This document shows positions 1-9,328 of a stretch of DNA of 64,000 nucleotides, piece by piece (position 1 is the stretch's first letter; every line of letters begins with the position of its first letter). Position numbers and translations under genes: made by a program. A model generated the notes under the pieces. The model searched no databases and had not been told where the DNA came from. It was given only the letters and a program-made list of their open reading frames with translations. This stretch comes from Myxococcales bacterium. GTDB lineage: Bacteria; Myxococcota_A; Polyangia; Polyangiales; Polyangiaceae. Where the stretch lies: NCBI GenBank assembly GCA_016720545.1, contig JADKKK010000001.1:806001-870000 (forward strand), given 5' to 3'.

Positions 1-2
1 CA

Positions 3-790
3 CGGTTCTTGCGCGACCAACAGCGCCCGGACGGGGAGTTTCGGCATTTCTATGACCGCCGCGCGCGCGCGCCGATCGACCAGCAGGTGCTCTACTACTC
101 GGGCGAGGCCACCCTCGCGCTCGCGAAGGCCTACGAGCTCAACCACGACCCCGCGGATCTCGCCGCAGCGACGCGCGGGAGCGCACGCCTCGGCCGGAGC
201 TGGGAGTTCTTCGGCAGTCAGTACTACTTCGGCGAGGAGCACTGGACATGCCAGGCCGCGGCCGAGCTCGCGCTCATCTCCCCCGAAGCCACGCGCGACG
301 TCGCCAACCCGCGGAGCGCGCTGTCTCTCTGCGCGCGCTGGCACCGGTACACGCGCGCCATCCAATACGGCCCCGGAGAGACCCCGTTCGACGCGGAGGG
401 TGGCTTCGGGGTTGGACCGCTCATTCCGCCCCGTGTGACCGCCGCGGCGAGCCGCGCGGAGGCTGCAGGGGCCCTCATCGCCGCGCTTCGGCAGACGGCT
501 CCCGCACACCCGGACCTGCCCGCGCTCGAGGACGAGCTGAAGCGTGCGCTCGCGTTCATCCTCCGGCGCCGGCTCGGGCGCGAGGTCGAGCACTTGTTCG
601 TGTCGCCGCAGGACACGGTCGGGCGTCTCCCAGGCGACGACGTCGACTGGCAGCTCCGCATCGACTACGAGCAACACGCCGGGAGCGCGCTCGTGCGGTG
701 GATCGCGCTGCACGAAGTGAGCCTCGCGTTCGCCATCGCGCCGCCGCATACTGGGGCGTGCCCAACGACCTGCCGCCCGCCGCCCAACTC
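3..790 (+). CDS. C-terminal part of a possible six-hairpin (alpha/alpha barrel) enzyme; 5' partial, 3' end disturbed
   Basis: The gene enters from outside the window in frame 3 and has no start here. The visible 240 or so residues contain a QQVLYYSGEATLALAKAYEL stretch followed by EEHWTCQAAAELAL and an EQHAGSALVRWIALHE segment. This helix-turn pattern, with a repeated Leu/Ala-rich face and conserved Tyr, Glu and His, resembles (alpha/alpha)6-barrel sugar-active proteins; I do not recognise a specific family. Frame 3 stays open to 2036, but codon use stops looking like a gene after about 745. From about 740 to 800 the best coding signal is in frame 2 (YWGVPNDLPPAAQLDRRD), so the end coordinate is approximate and a frameshift is likely. 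It is followed immediately by the phospholipase-like lipoprotein gene. Confidence 0.45.
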
Positions 791-999
791 GACCGCCGCG
801 ACCGCTCTCCACGGGCTCGCTCGCCGCGCTCGCCGCGCTCGTCTCGCTCGCCTCGCTCGTCTCGCTCGCCACGCTGGTCGGCGGTGCGTCCTCCGCGTGC
901 TCGACGTCCGCGCCCGCGGGCGGCGACGCAGGGCTCACCGCGACCGACGCCGGCGACGCGGGCGGGGCCTGCGGAGAGAAGCCGAAGCCCCTGGCGTTC

Positions 1000-1935
1000 G
1001 TGAAGTCGACCGCGAGCTACCCTCTCGACGCGACCCTCCGCATGAACCACCTCCAGGCGAAGGCGACGCACAACAGCTACCACGTGCAGCCCACCTCCGA
1101 CCTCGTCGACTGGGCCTACTCCCACGCGCCGCTCGCCGAGCAGCTCGACAAGCAGGGAGTGCGCAGCTTCGAGCTCGATCTTCACTGGGACGACGAGTGC
1201 CAGCGCTACGAGGTGTTCCACATCGGCCTGCTCGACGACCGCACGACCTGTCGCGTGTTCACCGACTGCCTCCTCGCGCTCCGCGGCTGGTCCTCCGCCC
1301 ACCCGGGGCATCACCCGATTTTCATCCACCTGGAGCCCAAGTTCGCCTCCAGCGCCGCCAACGATGCGCGTATCGCCGCGATGGAGGGCGAGATCCTCTC
1401 CGTGTTCGAGCGGCCGTGGCTCGTCACGCCAGACGACGTGCGCGGAGCCTCGCCGACCCTCGCCGCCGGCGTCGCGGCGCGCGGCTGGCCCACCCTCGGC
1501 GAGGCGCGCGGGCGCTTCCTCTTCTACCTCAACGACACCGGCGGCTTCCGCGACAGCTACACCCGCGGAAAGAAGAACCTGGACGGACGCCTCGTGTTCG
1601 CCGAGTCGAGCTTCGACGATCCCTTCGCTGCCTTGATGATCTTGAACGACCCTATCGCCAGCGCCGCGGACATCAAGAAGGCGCTCGCGGCGGGCTACAT
1701 CGTGCGCACACGCGCCGACTCGAGCCCCGCGACGGCACGCGCCAACAACACTGCGCAGCGCGAGGCTGCGCTGGCGAGCGGCGCGCAGCTCGTGAGCACC
1801 GACTTCCCTGCCCCCGTGGCGGGGCTGTCGTACTCGGTGGTCATCCCCGGAGGGATCCCTTCGCGCTGCTCGCCCGGCGCGCCCCCGGGCTGCACGCCGG
1901 AGGCCATCGAGGATCCGGCGAAGCTCGCGAAGTAG
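1000..1935 (+). CDS. Ca2+-dependent phosphoinositide-specific phospholipase C-like lipoprotein
   Basis: The protein resembles the bacterial Ca2+-dependent PI-PLC family (TIM-barrel phosphodiesterase). Recognisable are KATHNSYH near the start, ELDLHWDDE, FHIGLLDD and HPIFIHLEPK, which supply the paired catalytic histidines and acidic metal ligands expected of PLC-type barrels. It probably cleaves phosphodiester bonds of lipid head groups outside the cytoplasm. The GTG at 1000 lies inside the mature domain. The same frame is open back to 721 and encodes a lipoprotein signal from about 805 to 900 (LAALAAL, then LVGGASSAC), but contains no ATG, GTG or TTG between 721 and 1000. The true start is therefore probably in another frame (for example GTG 758) with a base missing near 800. 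The 311 residues given here are a minimum. Confidence 0.7.
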   Translation: MKSTASYPLDATLRMNHLQAKATHNSYHVQPTSDLVDWAYSHAPLAEQLDKQGVRSFELDLHWDDECQRYEVFHIGLLDDRTTCRVFTDCLLALRGWSSAHPGHHPIFIHLEPKFASSAANDARIAAMEGEILSVFERPWLVTPDDVRGASPTLAAGVAARGWPTLGEARGRFLFYLNDTGGFRDSYTRGKKNLDGRLVFAESSFDDPFAALMILNDPIASAADIKKALAAGYIVRTRADSSPATARANNTAQREAALASGAQLVSTDFPAPVAGLSYSVVIPGGIPSRCSPGAPPGCTPEAIEDPAKLAK

Positions 1936-2248
1936 ACGAGCGCGCGCGTGCGTCCGACGGTGCGGTCGGCCGTCCGCGAGCCCGACCACCCCGTGCACTC
2001 TGCATTTGTTCGAGCTGCGCGCGGCGCGCGGGGTAGCTCGGCCGAAGGAACCCCGTGGGGACCCCGCAGGGGCTGCTAGCTAGAGCGCCGAACGGCTTGA
2101 TTCGGTCGGCTTTTCGCCGATTTACGTCGCCGTACTTCGTTGCTCCTCCTCGCCTAGCAGCAGTAGGACTCGTCGTCGCGCCTCGCACGGCTCGCAACTC
2201 GGCGAAAATCCTCGGTCGTCAAGCGGTTCGGCGCTCTAGGATGCCCGA
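1936..2248. other. Intergenic region, no gene seen
   Basis: This 313-bp stretch separates the phospholipase-like gene from the protease gene. A locally less GC-rich patch around 2097-2160 is the likeliest promoter area for the protease, but I see no convincing -35/-10 pair, hairpin terminator or RNA gene. Confidence 0.4.
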
Positions 2249-4720
2249 ATGCCTCGACTCCGGCGGCGCCCTCGGCTCGGCGCCGGTCTCCTCCTGCTCG
2301 CCCTCACGCTCGGCGGCGCCGGCGCGGCGCACGCAGACACCCCCAACGGGCCCGCGCTGCTGCGCGTGCTCGGGGACCGCGCAGAGGCGACGCTCGCGCC
2401 GGGCTCGGGTGTGGTCTCTGGCCTCGTCGAGCTGCCACCCGGCAGCACCGCGGCGAGCCTCGGGCTGCGCGAGGCGACCCCCGGCCTCGCGTGGCTCACG
2501 GGGCGCCGCGCGATCCTGGCGTTCGCCGCGGCCCACCCGCGTGTCCGCGTCGAGGTGGCTCCGACGCTGCACCTCCTGAACGACCGAGTCGGCCTCGTCA
2601 CCCGCTCGCGGGCCGCGAACCTCGCCGGGGCGGACGGCACCGGCACCCTCATCGGCGTCGCCGACACCGGCGCCGACCTCACGCACCCCGACTTCCTCGC
2701 GGCCGACGGGACCACACGCGTCGAGTGGATGCTCGATCTTTCGCGGAAGCCGCGGGGGGTGCACGCCGCGCTCGAGGCGGAGTTCGGTGTACGCGACGAA
2801 GGCGGCGCTCTCGTCGCCGGCGCGGTGTACTCGAAGGCCGACATCGACGACATCCTCGCGAGGCGCGCGGCGGCGGATCTACCGACCGACGACATCGGGC
2901 ACGGCTCGCACGTGACCGGCATCGCCGCGGGTGGCGGCGGCGCGGGCAAGCTCGCAGGAGTCGCGCCGAAGGCCGGTATCGTCTCGGCGCGCATCACCCG
3001 GCCCGGCACCGACTCGATCGACAACGACGACCTCGTGCGCGCGGTGGGCTTCATGTTCGCCGTCGGTACGCGGATGAAGAGACCCGTCGCCGTGAACCTG
3101 TCGCTCGGTAGCGACTTCGGCCCGCACGACGGTTCGATGCTATGGGAGCGCGCCGTCGCGTCCTTCGTTGGCCCGAGCCAGCCTGGGCGCGTGATCGTCG
3201 CGGCGGCGGGCAACAGCGGCTCGGTCGCGGAGCTGCCCATCCACCAGAGCGTGCACGTTCCGGCGCGCGGGGTGGTCCGGGTCCCTGTGCGTTCGCCGGC
3301 GGCGAGCGGCGGCTCCGTGCAAGTGTGGGCGTCGTTCCGCGGACGCGGCAGCGTCTCCGTCGGCCTCGATCTCCCCACCGGCACGTGGCTCGCGCCGGTG
3401 GCCGAAGGCACCGATCAGGGCCGGCGCGAGGGGTCCTTCCGCGCGGGCATCGTGAACGGCTCGGCGCCCGCCGACTCGCCCGTGCCCGTGGGCCACCGGG
3501 GCGCGGTGGTCGTATGGACCGGCGCGTGGCCCGCAGGCGTGTACTCCATCGTCCTCGCGAACGGGGCGGACACGCCCACGAACGTCGAGCTCTACCTCCA
3601 GTCCTTGGGCGGCCACGCCGGTGGCGACGACGTGCCGCGCTTCGAGAACGGCGTCCGCGAGGGCACGATCAACCTGCCCGCCGCGCACCCTTCCATCATA
3701 GGTGTAGGATGCACGGTCAACCGCACGCGCTGGACGAGCGGGACGGGATCGAACGTGGGCCTCACCGTCCCTCGCACCGACCCGCTGGGCCTGCTCCCCA
3801 CGGGGGAAGAGCCCCGCGCGCTGGTCGACGGCGAGGTGTGCTGGTTCTCGAGCGCCGGTCCGAACTCGAACGGAGTGCCCAAGCCGGAGATCGCGGCGCC
3901 GGGCGGCGTGGTGGCGTCGACCGCCTCACACCAGGCGCCGGTGGGCTCGCTGCGCAGCATCTTCACGACGTCTTCGTGCCCGCCGCGGGGGGGGAGCCCC
4001 GATCCGAGCTGTCTGCTGGTGGATTCGGATCACGGAGTGAGCTCCGGCACGTCGATGGCGTCCCCTATCGTCACTGGCGTCGCCGCGCTGCTCCTCCAGC
4101 GGGATCCCACGCTGACGCAGGACAAGGTCGCGGCCCTGCTGCAAGCCGGCGCGCACCCGTTCCGTGGCCCCGCGCCATTTCAAGACCAGAACGGCCCCGG
4201 CGAGGTCGACGCCCTCGGCTCACTCGACGCCCTGGAGCGCAGCCGCGATCCGCGCGCGTTCATGCCCAGCGCGCGCGCGAGCTGGATGGCGCTGAGCTCC
4301 GACTACGTCCCCGCGGACGGCTCGCGCGACATCACCGCGATCCTCGAGCTCCGAACGGCCGACGGGGTCTCGCGCGCCGACCTCTTCGACCTCCAGCGGC
4401 TCGCGGGCGTGGTGACCATCGAGGGGACACCGCAGAGCGTGGGCCCCGTGACGCGGCGGGCCCCGGGCCTCTATAGCTTCGTGTTCCAGCTGGGCTCGAG
4501 CGGCCTCGGGCTGAAGCACGCGACCTTCGGCGCCACGTTCGACGGCGCCCCCATCGTGCCGTATCGCGCGCTGCCCATCGCCACGGACACGTGGAACGCG
4601 GGGTACCCGAGCCGCCTCTCCGGCGGCTGCGCCACGACCCGCGGAGCCCCCGCGGGCGGGACCCTCGTCGCGCTCGGGATGGTCCTCGTGGGGCTCGCCG
4701 TCGCGCGGCGGCGCCGCTGA
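2249..4720 (+). CDS. Subtilisin-like (S8) serine protease with MYXO-CTERM-type anchor
   Basis: This is a secreted 823-residue protease. Residues 1-29 form a signal peptide (RRRPRL, then a Leu/Ala core ending AHA). The catalytic triad is visible: Asp at about 139 in GVADTGADLTHPDF, His at about 218 in GHGSHVTGIAAG and Ser at about 602 in SSGTSMASPIVTGVAALL. A long insertion of about 300 residues between the His and Ser blocks probably carries a PA-type or beta-sandwich domain. The last 30 residues (GGCATTRG, a hydrophobic segment, then ARRRR) match the MYXO-CTERM sorting signal: invariant Cys, transmembrane helix, Arg cluster. The protein is thus probably processed and anchored at the cell surface. 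It stands alone, converging with lgt 18 bp downstream. Confidence 0.92.
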   Translation: MPRLRRRPRLGAGLLLLALTLGGAGAAHADTPNGPALLRVLGDRAEATLAPGSGVVSGLVELPPGSTAASLGLREATPGLAWLTGRRAILAFAAAHPRVRVEVAPTLHLLNDRVGLVTRSRAANLAGADGTGTLIGVADTGADLTHPDFLAADGTTRVEWMLDLSRKPRGVHAALEAEFGVRDEGGALVAGAVYSKADIDDILARRAAADLPTDDIGHGSHVTGIAAGGGGAGKLAGVAPKAGIVSARITRPGTDSIDNDDLVRAVGFMFAVGTRMKRPVAVNLSLGSDFGPHDGSMLWERAVASFVGPSQPGRVIVAAAGNSGSVAELPIHQSVHVPARGVVRVPVRSPAASGGSVQVWASFRGRGSVSVGLDLPTGTWLAPVAEGTDQGRREGSFRAGIVNGSAPADSPVPVGHRGAVVVWTGAWPAGVYSIVLANGADTPTNVELYLQSLGGHAGGDDVPRFENGVREGTINLPAAHPSIIGVGCTVNRTRWTSGTGSNVGLTVPRTDPLGLLPTGEEPRALVDGEVCWFSSAGPNSNGVPKPEIAAPGGVVASTASHQAPVGSLRSIFTTSSCPPRGGSPDPSCLLVDSDHGVSSGTSMASPIVTGVAALLLQRDPTLTQDKVAALLQAGAHPFRGPAPFQDQNGPGEVDALGSLDALERSRDPRAFMPSARASWMALSSDYVPADGSRDITAILELRTADGVSRADLFDLQRLAGVVTIEGTPQSVGPVTRRAPGLYSFVFQLGSSGLGLKHATFGATFDGAPIVPYRALPIATDTWNAGYPSRLSGGCATTRGAPAGGTLVALGMVLVGLAVARRRR

Positions 4721-4738
4721 CCTCGCGTAGCGCCGCCG

Positions 4739-5641
4739 TCAGGGCTCGCCGCGCGGGAGCGGTGGACCACCGGGCGCCTCGGCCACGGCCAGGCGGCGCG
4801 CGCGAACGGCGAGGTACACCCCGAGCGCGACGACCGCCACCGACCAGTACTGCGCGAACGTGAGCCCGAGGTACCGCAGCTCGGCGTCGGGCCCCTCTTG
4901 GACGCGGAGGGTGTCGAAGAAGAAGCGCGCGGTGCCGTAGAGCCCGCACGCGATCGCGGTGAGCACACCGGGGCGGAAGCGCTTCTTCCAGAGCGAGGCC
5001 ATCACCACCGCGATCACGGTCAGCGCCATGCACTCGATGAGGCCCAGGTCGAAGCGGGTGGTGCTCCCGCCCGTCACGACGTGGAGCGGCCCGAACACGT
5101 GGTGGACTCCGTCGTTCTCGTCGAGCGGCCACTGCAGCGCGAACGGGTGACCCGGCCGCGTGAACCTGCCCGGGTGGTCGTGCACGAGGGCGCAGCCGAG
5201 CCTACCTATCGCGAACGGGATGGCTCCGACGGCCATGTTCACGTCCGCATAGGGCAAGAGCGGAATCGGGCTCTCTCTGCGCGTCACCCGCACTCGCAGC
5301 CCGGCGCGGGTGAAGTCGTAATACTTCCAGACCGCGGCGGCGCCGAGGGCGCCGACGAACGCGCCGGTGGAGCTCAGGCCGTACCAGAAGAACAGGAGCT
5401 TCCACGGGTGCGCGAGCAGCTCCTCCGGGTGATAGAAGATCAGGTCGATCCAGTGGCCGCCGTAGAACCCTCCGGCGAGGCACGCGACGAGAAACTCGCT
5501 GAAGAGCTTCTCGTCGAGCCCGACCTTTTTCGCTCTCCACGCCGTGAGGGCGTTACCCGCGAAGAACGCGACCATCATGCACAGGCCAAACGGGCTGAAG
5601 GGGCCGAGCTTGGAGGCGTCGATGAAGACGAACGGGAGCAT
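4739..5641 (-). CDS. lgt: Prolipoprotein diacylglyceryl transferase family protein
   Basis: Lgt moves a diacylglyceryl group from phosphatidylglycerol to the lipobox cysteine of prolipoproteins at the inner membrane. The 300-residue protein has about seven hydrophobic segments. It contains the GGHWIDLIF region, an IGRLGCALVHDHPGR signature block and YGTARFFFDTLR near the C-terminus, equivalent to the conserved YGxxRFxxExxR. Both signature Arg residues are present, but the usual GNFIN..E motif is replaced by GCALVHDHPG, making it a divergent member. The N-terminus (MLPFVFIDASKLGPFSPFG) looks like a typical Lgt start. The gene lies about 100 bp downstream of the MBOAT gene on the same strand. 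The window contains many lipoproteins that would be substrates of such an enzyme; whether this copy or another is the housekeeping Lgt is unknown. Confidence 0.82.
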   Translation of the reverse strand: MLPFVFIDASKLGPFSPFGLCMMVAFFAGNALTAWRAKKVGLDEKLFSEFLVACLAGGFYGGHWIDLIFYHPEELLAHPWKLLFFWYGLSSTGAFVGALGAAAVWKYYDFTRAGLRVRVTRRESPIPLLPYADVNMAVGAIPFAIGRLGCALVHDHPGRFTRPGHPFALQWPLDENDGVHHVFGPLHVVTGGSTTRFDLGLIECMALTVIAVVMASLWKKRFRPGVLTAIACGLYGTARFFFDTLRVQEGPDAELRYLGLTFAQYWSVAVVALGVYLAVRARRLAVAEAPGGPPLPRGEP

Positions 5642-5747
5642 CGGGCCACCGGGCTATCACGCCTGGGCCGCCGCGGCATCCTCGCGTGCGACGACCTCCA
5701 GGTTTCGGCCCCCGTGTGTGCCCGTGTCAGAGATCACCCGCGATGCT

Positions 5748-7364
5748 TCAGAACTGCCCGTAGACGAACGGCTCGGACTTCGCGCCCGCCGCGAGGTGGA
5801 GCGCGTAGGCCACCACCGCCAGCATCACCCCTTGGAGCACGGCGGGGCTCCGCCGAAACGCCTCGTAGGCCCCCTCGTACGCGCGCCGCGGCAGGAAGTG
5901 CGTGACGAAGCCGAGCGCGAGCGCGAGCAGCACCTTGGCCGACAGGTTCGGCGTCGTGAGCGTGAACGACAAGACCGTCTTCAGCTCGGTGGTCACGGGG
6001 TCCATCACCTCGCGCACGCCCACCGTTCGTAAGAGCAGCAGCTTCGCCTGCGCGAAGGTCTGCGCGCGGAAGAAGATCCACGCGACGCACACGAAGTGAA
6101 AGGTGGCGAGGACGGCGAGCGCCTGACGCCACAGCGGCGCGGCGTCCCGCGTGGCGAGGGTCGCTGGGCCGACGCCGAGCGACGCTAGCCGGGCCTCGCG
6201 GGCCCGCTGCCATGCGCGGTTCACCGCGAGCGCGCCCCCGTGGAGCGCCCCCCAGATGACGAAGTTCCAGCTCGCGCCGTGCCAGAGGCCGCCGAGCACC
6301 ATCGTCAGCATCAGGTTGCGGTACGTCTTCCACGCGCTGCCCCGGCTGCCGCCGAGCGAGATGTAGAGGTAATCGCGCAGCCAGGTGGAGAGAGAGATGT
6401 GCCACCGCCGCCAGAACTCTTGCAGGTCGCGCGAGGTGTAGGGCGCGTTGAAGTTCAGCGGCAGCTCGTAACCGAAGAGCAGCGCGCTGCCGATCGCGAC
6501 GTCGGTGTAGCCGGAGAAGTCGCAGTAGATCTGGATCGCGTAGGCGTAGACGGCGACGAGCCCCTCGAGCGAGGAGTAGCGCTCCGGGTTGTCGAACACC
6601 CGCCCTACGAGGTTCACGGCCAGCGTGTCGCCGATGACGAGCTTCTTGGCGAGGCCGGTCGCGATGAGGAACATCCCCCGCGCCTTCGTGTCGTCGGTCG
6701 CGACGGGCTCCCGCTCGAACTGAGGCAACATGGTGTGCGGGCGCACGATGGGGCCCGCGACGAGGTGCGGGAAGAACGCGACGAACAGGAGATAGTCGAG
6801 GTATCGGCGCGCGGGCTGGATCTCGCGGCGGTAGACGTCGATCGTGTAGCTCATGGTCTCGAACGTGAAGAACGAGATGCCGAAGGGGAGCGCCAGTCGA
6901 AGGTGCACTGGGCGGAGCGTCACGCCGACGACGCGGGCCATGTCGACCACGGTGTCGGCGCCGAAGTTCCAGTATTTGAAGAGCGCGAGGACACCCAGGT
7001 AGTAGGTGACCGAGACCAACAAGAGGAGCTTGCGGCGACGCGGGTCCTGGGTGGCCGCGAGCTTGTTTCCGATGGCGAAATCGAGCGTGCTGCCGACGAA
7101 AATGATGCCGAGGCAGAGCACGCTCCACGCCAGCGGGCTGAGCGGCGGCGCCTTGTCCGCCGCGGCGTCCAGCGCGGCGTCGTAGGTCCCGTAGAAGTAG
7201 AAGGCGTAGCTCGCGCCCACGAGGAAGAGGGCGCGGAGGAGGCGACGCGTCGCGAGCACGCCGACGGACGGCGGCGCGCCCGGGCGGGCCCTCGGCGTGA
7301 GCGCCCAGAAGACCGCGTACACCGCGAGGAGGAAGACGCCGTACAGCGCGCTGTTGAAGAGCAT
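5748..7364 (-). CDS. MBOAT-family membrane O-acyltransferase (AlgI/DltB-like)
   Basis: The 538-residue polytopic protein belongs to the membrane-bound O-acyltransferase family that acetylates exopolysaccharides or envelope polymers. It carries the family hallmark EFWRRWHISLSTWLRDYLYI, then a second catalytic-type His in GGLWHGASWNFVIWG; the two are about 30 residues apart, as in AlgI. YCDFSGYTDVAIG and HLVAGPIVR are also AlgI-like. I place the start at ATG 7364 (MLFNSALYG); upstream codons are low-complexity and lack hydrophobic character. The divergent neighbour at 7668 is an SGNH hydrolase, the usual partner class for MBOAT proteins, so the two may act together in acyl transfer across the membrane. 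The substrate is unknown. Confidence 0.9.
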   Translation of the reverse strand: MLFNSALYGVFLLAVYAVFWALTPRARPGAPPSVGVLATRRLLRALFLVGASYAFYFYGTYDAALDAAADKAPPLSPLAWSVLCLGIIFVGSTLDFAIGNKLAATQDPRRRKLLLLVSVTYYLGVLALFKYWNFGADTVVDMARVVGVTLRPVHLRLALPFGISFFTFETMSYTIDVYRREIQPARRYLDYLLFVAFFPHLVAGPIVRPHTMLPQFEREPVATDDTKARGMFLIATGLAKKLVIGDTLAVNLVGRVFDNPERYSSLEGLVAVYAYAIQIYCDFSGYTDVAIGSALLFGYELPLNFNAPYTSRDLQEFWRRWHISLSTWLRDYLYISLGGSRGSAWKTYRNLMLTMVLGGLWHGASWNFVIWGALHGGALAVNRAWQRAREARLASLGVGPATLATRDAAPLWRQALAVLATFHFVCVAWIFFRAQTFAQAKLLLLRTVGVREVMDPVTTELKTVLSFTLTTPNLSAKVLLALALGFVTHFLPRRAYEGAYEAFRRSPAVLQGVMLAVVAYALHLAAGAKSEPFVYGQF

Positions 7365-7667
7365 CGACTCGTGAGGCTCGCCGGCGCCCGCGCGCTCGGG
7401 AGGAGCGCGCTGCGTCGAGGACCGACTGGCCCACGGCAACTAGTCCGACGCAGGCGCGCAACGCAAGCGTGCCCGCACCGGAGCGCGGAGGTCGGTGCGG
7501 CAAGGACCGCCTCGAGGCGCGCTCCTGGCCCATTTCCGCGAGCTAGGCGCGGCGGACGATCGGGCACGACGTGTGGCACGGGCGGCCATTTCGCCAGCCG
7601 CGCGCGAGGTCGCCTTCGCGCGTGTTCAGCTGGACGACCGCCCACGACGTTCGCTAGGGGCAGGTGC
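7365..7667. other. Divergent promoter region between MBOAT and SGNH genes
   Basis: This 303-bp gap between divergent starts must hold promoters for both genes. It is very GC-rich and I could not assign a convincing -10/-35 pair. A TGGCACG at 7574-7580 resembles a sigma-54 -24 box but lacks a matching -12 element. Confidence 0.35.
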
Positions 7668-9281
7668 ATGGCCAACGACCCCGCGCCGCTCCACGCCGTC
7701 CACGAGGGCGTGCACACCGAGCCCGCCGGCGCCGAGGCCGCTCCCTCGGGCGATCCCAAGGCCGGGGGCGACGCGCCCCTCTCGCGCCAGAAGACCACCG
7801 TCGCGCTCGGCGTGTTGATCGCCCTCGTGGCGCTGCCCCACCTCGTGCCGCCGTCGCGCTCGCCCGCGTGGCTCACCCGCCTCCGCATCGGGCAATTGCC
7901 GTGGGAGGCCCCCGCGGACACCGACGAGCGAGACGCGAGAGACGGCACCAAGCCCCCTACGGCGCCGCCCGCGGCGAGCGCCGGCGAGACCGCCCTGCGG
8001 GCCGCGGGCAACCAGGCGACGGAGGCGAACGCGTTGCCGAGCCACGGGAGCGCGAGCGCGCCGCTCGATCCCGAGGTGCTCGCGAAGACCGCAGGCTCGC
8101 TCGCGATCGACGACCCGACGGGCCACGCGCTCGATGCATTCTACACGCAACTGGCGGCGACGGCGGCGAAGCAGCCTGGGGCGGTCACGCGAATCCTCCA
8201 CTACGGCGACTCGGTCATCACGAGCGACTACATCTCCGGCACCCTGCGCCGACGCATGCAGGCGCGGTACGGCGACGCCGGTCACGGGTTCATCCTCGTG
8301 GCGAACCCGTGGGAGTGGTACTTTCACAACGACGTCGTCCACTATGCGGGCGAGGGCTGGAACGCGAATCGCATCACCGGCCCATTCACCAACGACCGCC
8401 AGTACGGCCTAGGTGGGGTCACGTTTCACGGACAAGGCGGCGCGATCGCGACGTTCGGGGCGGCCGACAAGGGCGACTACGGGCGCGCCGTGTCCCGCTT
8501 CGACGTGTACTACCTGGCGCAGCCCGGCGGCGGCGACTTCGAGGTCCAGTCGGGCGACAAGACCGAGCGGGTCTCCACGCGCGCGGAGACCAAGTCGTCG
8601 AAGGTGCACTCGTTCCGGGTGGAGGACGGCCCCCGCAAGATGCGCCTCCGCGCGGTGGGAGGCGGGGACGTACGCCTCTTCGGCGTGGTCCTCGAGCGCG
8701 ACGTTCACGACGTCCCCGGCGCGCCCCCGGCCCCCGGCGCGGTGGGCGTCGTGTACGACGCGCTCGGCGCCAACGGTGCGCAGAGCCTGCTGTGGGTCCC
8801 GATGGACGACGGGCACTGGCGCGAGCAGATGACGCTGCGCAAGCCGTCGCTCGTGGTCCTTCAGTTCGGCACGAACGAGAGCGAGGCGCCCGTGTTCTCG
8901 GAGGCCTCGTACGAGCGCACGCTCACCACCGTGCTGCTCAAGGTGAAGGCTGCGGCCCAGGGCGCCTCGGTGATGCTCGCTGCCCCGCTCGACCGCGGCG
9001 AGCGCTCGGCCGGCGTGGTGAAGACCAAGAAGATCATCCCAAAGATCGTGGCGTCGCAGAAGAAGGTCGCCTTGGCGAACGGATGCGCCTTCTGGAACAC
9101 CTACGAGGCCATGGGCGGAGAGGGCACGATTGGGCGATGGCTGAAGGCGAAGCCTGCGCTCGCCTCCTCCGACCTCACGCACCCCACGCCCGCGGGCGCC
9201 GAGGCGATCGGCGTGCTGTTCGAGAAGGCGATCGTCGCCGGGCTCGACGCTCGACAGGCACGCGGCGACGCCGGCCCCTGA
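7668..9281 (+). CDS. SGNH/GDSL-type hydrolase, membrane-anchored
   Basis: The 537-residue protein starts at ATG 7668, preceded by an AGG-containing ribosome site. It has a Pro/Ala-rich N-terminus, one transmembrane segment at about residues 43-62 (VALGVLIALVALPHLV) and a disordered stretch to about 165. An SGNH domain follows: block I LHYGDSVITSDY (Ser about 181), block III QFGTNESE (Asn about 402) and block V DLTHPTPAG (His about 504). The family includes esterases and O-acetyltransferases. Its divergent placement beside an MBOAT gene suggests it is the extracytoplasmic partner that passes acyl groups to a glycan, as AlgX- or AlgJ-type proteins do; this role is inferred. It converges on a paralogous SGNH gene 47 bp downstream. 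Confidence 0.85.
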   Translation: MANDPAPLHAVHEGVHTEPAGAEAAPSGDPKAGGDAPLSRQKTTVALGVLIALVALPHLVPPSRSPAWLTRLRIGQLPWEAPADTDERDARDGTKPPTAPPAASAGETALRAAGNQATEANALPSHGSASAPLDPEVLAKTAGSLAIDDPTGHALDAFYTQLAATAAKQPGAVTRILHYGDSVITSDYISGTLRRRMQARYGDAGHGFILVANPWEWYFHNDVVHYAGEGWNANRITGPFTNDRQYGLGGVTFHGQGGAIATFGAADKGDYGRAVSRFDVYYLAQPGGGDFEVQSGDKTERVSTRAETKSSKVHSFRVEDGPRKMRLRAVGGGDVRLFGVVLERDVHDVPGAPPAPGAVGVVYDALGANGAQSLLWVPMDDGHWREQMTLRKPSLVVLQFGTNESEAPVFSEASYERTLTTVLLKVKAAAQGASVMLAAPLDRGERSAGVVKTKKIIPKIVASQKKVALANGCAFWNTYEAMGGEGTIGRWLKAKPALASSDLTHPTPAGAEAIGVLFEKAIVAGLDARQARGDAGP

Positions 9282-9328
9282 TCGGTCTTCTGGGACCTGG
9301 TCGAGCCGCCGCTGACGCGCGCGCGCGC

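Noticed and set aside
7574..7580. TGGCACG resembling a sigma-54 -24 element.
   Set aside because: There is no TTGC-type -12 element at the required spacing.
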